IMG/VR virus record: IMGVR_UViG_3300013103_000061
Span: 1-24,222 of that record
From: a virus
DNA: 24,222 nucleotides
Strand: one strand, 5' to 3'
In this document: one piece after another, positions 23,804-24,222 of the stretch
How positions within the stretch are numbered: the stretch's first letter is position 1
Layout: each line of letters starts with the position of its first letter
Notes under the pieces: model-generated
The model's database searches: none
Told to the model about the DNA's origin: nothing
Seen by the model: the letters and a program-made list of their open reading frames with translations, nothing else
Translations under genes and position numbers: made by a program

Positions 23804-24154
23804 CTACTTATTAATGTCTTGAGATTGTTTCCATTTGTATTTAGCAATAGTCTTGATATGGCCTGCCCCATTTATCATCTGAACGCCAAACCAGTAACTA
23901 CCTTTCCCAAAATCAGTTTGGAGAGCTGTCGGAGTAAAAGATACTTTCCCAGTATTTGGGTCTGTATCAATAACTCCATCCACTTGGAATATCTGCTCCA
24001 AATCATCAACCGGGTCTTGGTTAGGGTCAACTGCTAGCTTAAAAGTATACCCAGCTAAAGGAACAACTTCTTTTGTTTCTTTATTCTTAATTGTCAGCGT
24101 CAGAGGATAACTATCTCCTCTATACCACAGAATTACTCCAGGTATCTCAGCCAT
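23804..24154 (-). CDS. BppU N-terminal-like small phage protein, 116 aa
   Basis: A beta-sandwich-like protein: an N-terminal IPGVILWYRGDSYPLTLTIKN strand pair, an LAGYTFKLAVDP segment, then GKVSFTPTALQTDF and GSYWFGVQM. This order resembles the N-terminal domain of BppU-type baseplate upper proteins, often seen as small phage proteins near tail fibres. I choose ATG 24154, with GGAG 7 bases upstream; the reading from 24169 has no ribosome site. The start overlaps the stop of the upstream gene. The fold is plausible; the role in this phage is unknown. Confidence 0.6.
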   Translation of the reverse strand: MAEIPGVILWYRGDSYPLTLTIKNKETKEVVPLAGYTFKLAVDPNQDPVDDLEQIFQVDGVIDTDPNTGKVSFTPTALQTDFGKGSYWFGVQMINGAGHIKTIAKYKWKQSQDINK

Positions 24155-24222
24155 TACAAATCTCCACAATATATTCTGGTTCGCGTGTTTCTATCTCCAT
24201 CTCACCATTATCTAGTGCAATG
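24147..24222 (-). CDS. 3' end of an upstream late gene (window-truncated)
   Basis: The - strand frame is open from the right edge to a TGA at 24149-24147. It encodes 24 residues, including METRE-like acidic sequence and ending YIVEICNG. It overlaps the ATG of the BppU-like gene by 8 bases. The tail is too short to identify. Such a short acidic end next to a BppU-like gene may belong to a small accessory protein. Confidence 0.45.
   Translation of the reverse strand, partial: IALDNGEMEIETREPEYIVEICNG

Overview
This window is the late (virion and lysis) region of a double-stranded DNA tailed bacteriophage, plus the end of a convergent early or replication operon. It contains a full set of packaging and head genes: large terminase, portal, scaffold, and a major capsid protein of the N4-gp56/DUF4043 type. 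It also contains a lysis cassette. I see no host housekeeping genes, tRNAs, transposases, integrase or CRISPR. Coding is dense, with many ATGA or TAATG overlaps and clear Shine-Dalgarno (SD) sites. The sequence is moderately AT-rich by eye. A lipoprotein with a type II signal peptide suggests a Gram-negative host. A P22-like portal, with no recognisable tail tube, sheath or tape measure, suggests a short-tailed (podovirus-like) virion. Both of these are inferences.

Layout. Positions 1-1638 run on the + strand: the tail of an unidentified gene, a DUF3987-like ATPase, and two small unknown genes. A strong bidirectional hairpin terminator (1647-1675) separates this operon from everything to its right, which is on the - strand and is transcribed towards position 1. 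In transcription order the late region starts at the right edge. First come an incomplete gene, a BppU-like small protein and a coiled-coil membrane protein. The lysis genes follow: M15-type endolysin, lipoprotein and holin-like protein. Next are a DUF1353 protein and a Lar-like zinc-knuckle protein. The head genes follow: large terminase (20516-21949), portal, scaffold, major capsid and two small capsid-associated proteins. After these come connector or tail candidates (15703 down to 11194), including a SPRY-domain protein and a repeat protein. An 842-aa proline-rich and coiled-coil protein follows, then a 691-aa beta-rich protein, a 226-aa helical protein and a 1381-aa giant protein. The last two are candidate ejection proteins by position and size.

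The most unusual feature is a 33-bp near-palindrome present four times (1678-1710, 8634-8666, 16289-16321, 21957-21989). Each copy lies at the stop codon of a late gene and nearly fills one of the few real intergenic gaps. The copies divide the late region into packaging/head, connector/tail and ejection blocks, and the last copy sits next to the terminator. One arm is much better conserved than the other, which suggests recognition of sequence and not only of hairpin shape. Other notable features are an uninterrupted 14-residue aromatic repeat (about 21 units) in the 842-aa protein, an array of 21- and 17-residue Gly-rich units in the 292-aa protein, and a separate 12-bp hairpin after a capsid-associated gene.
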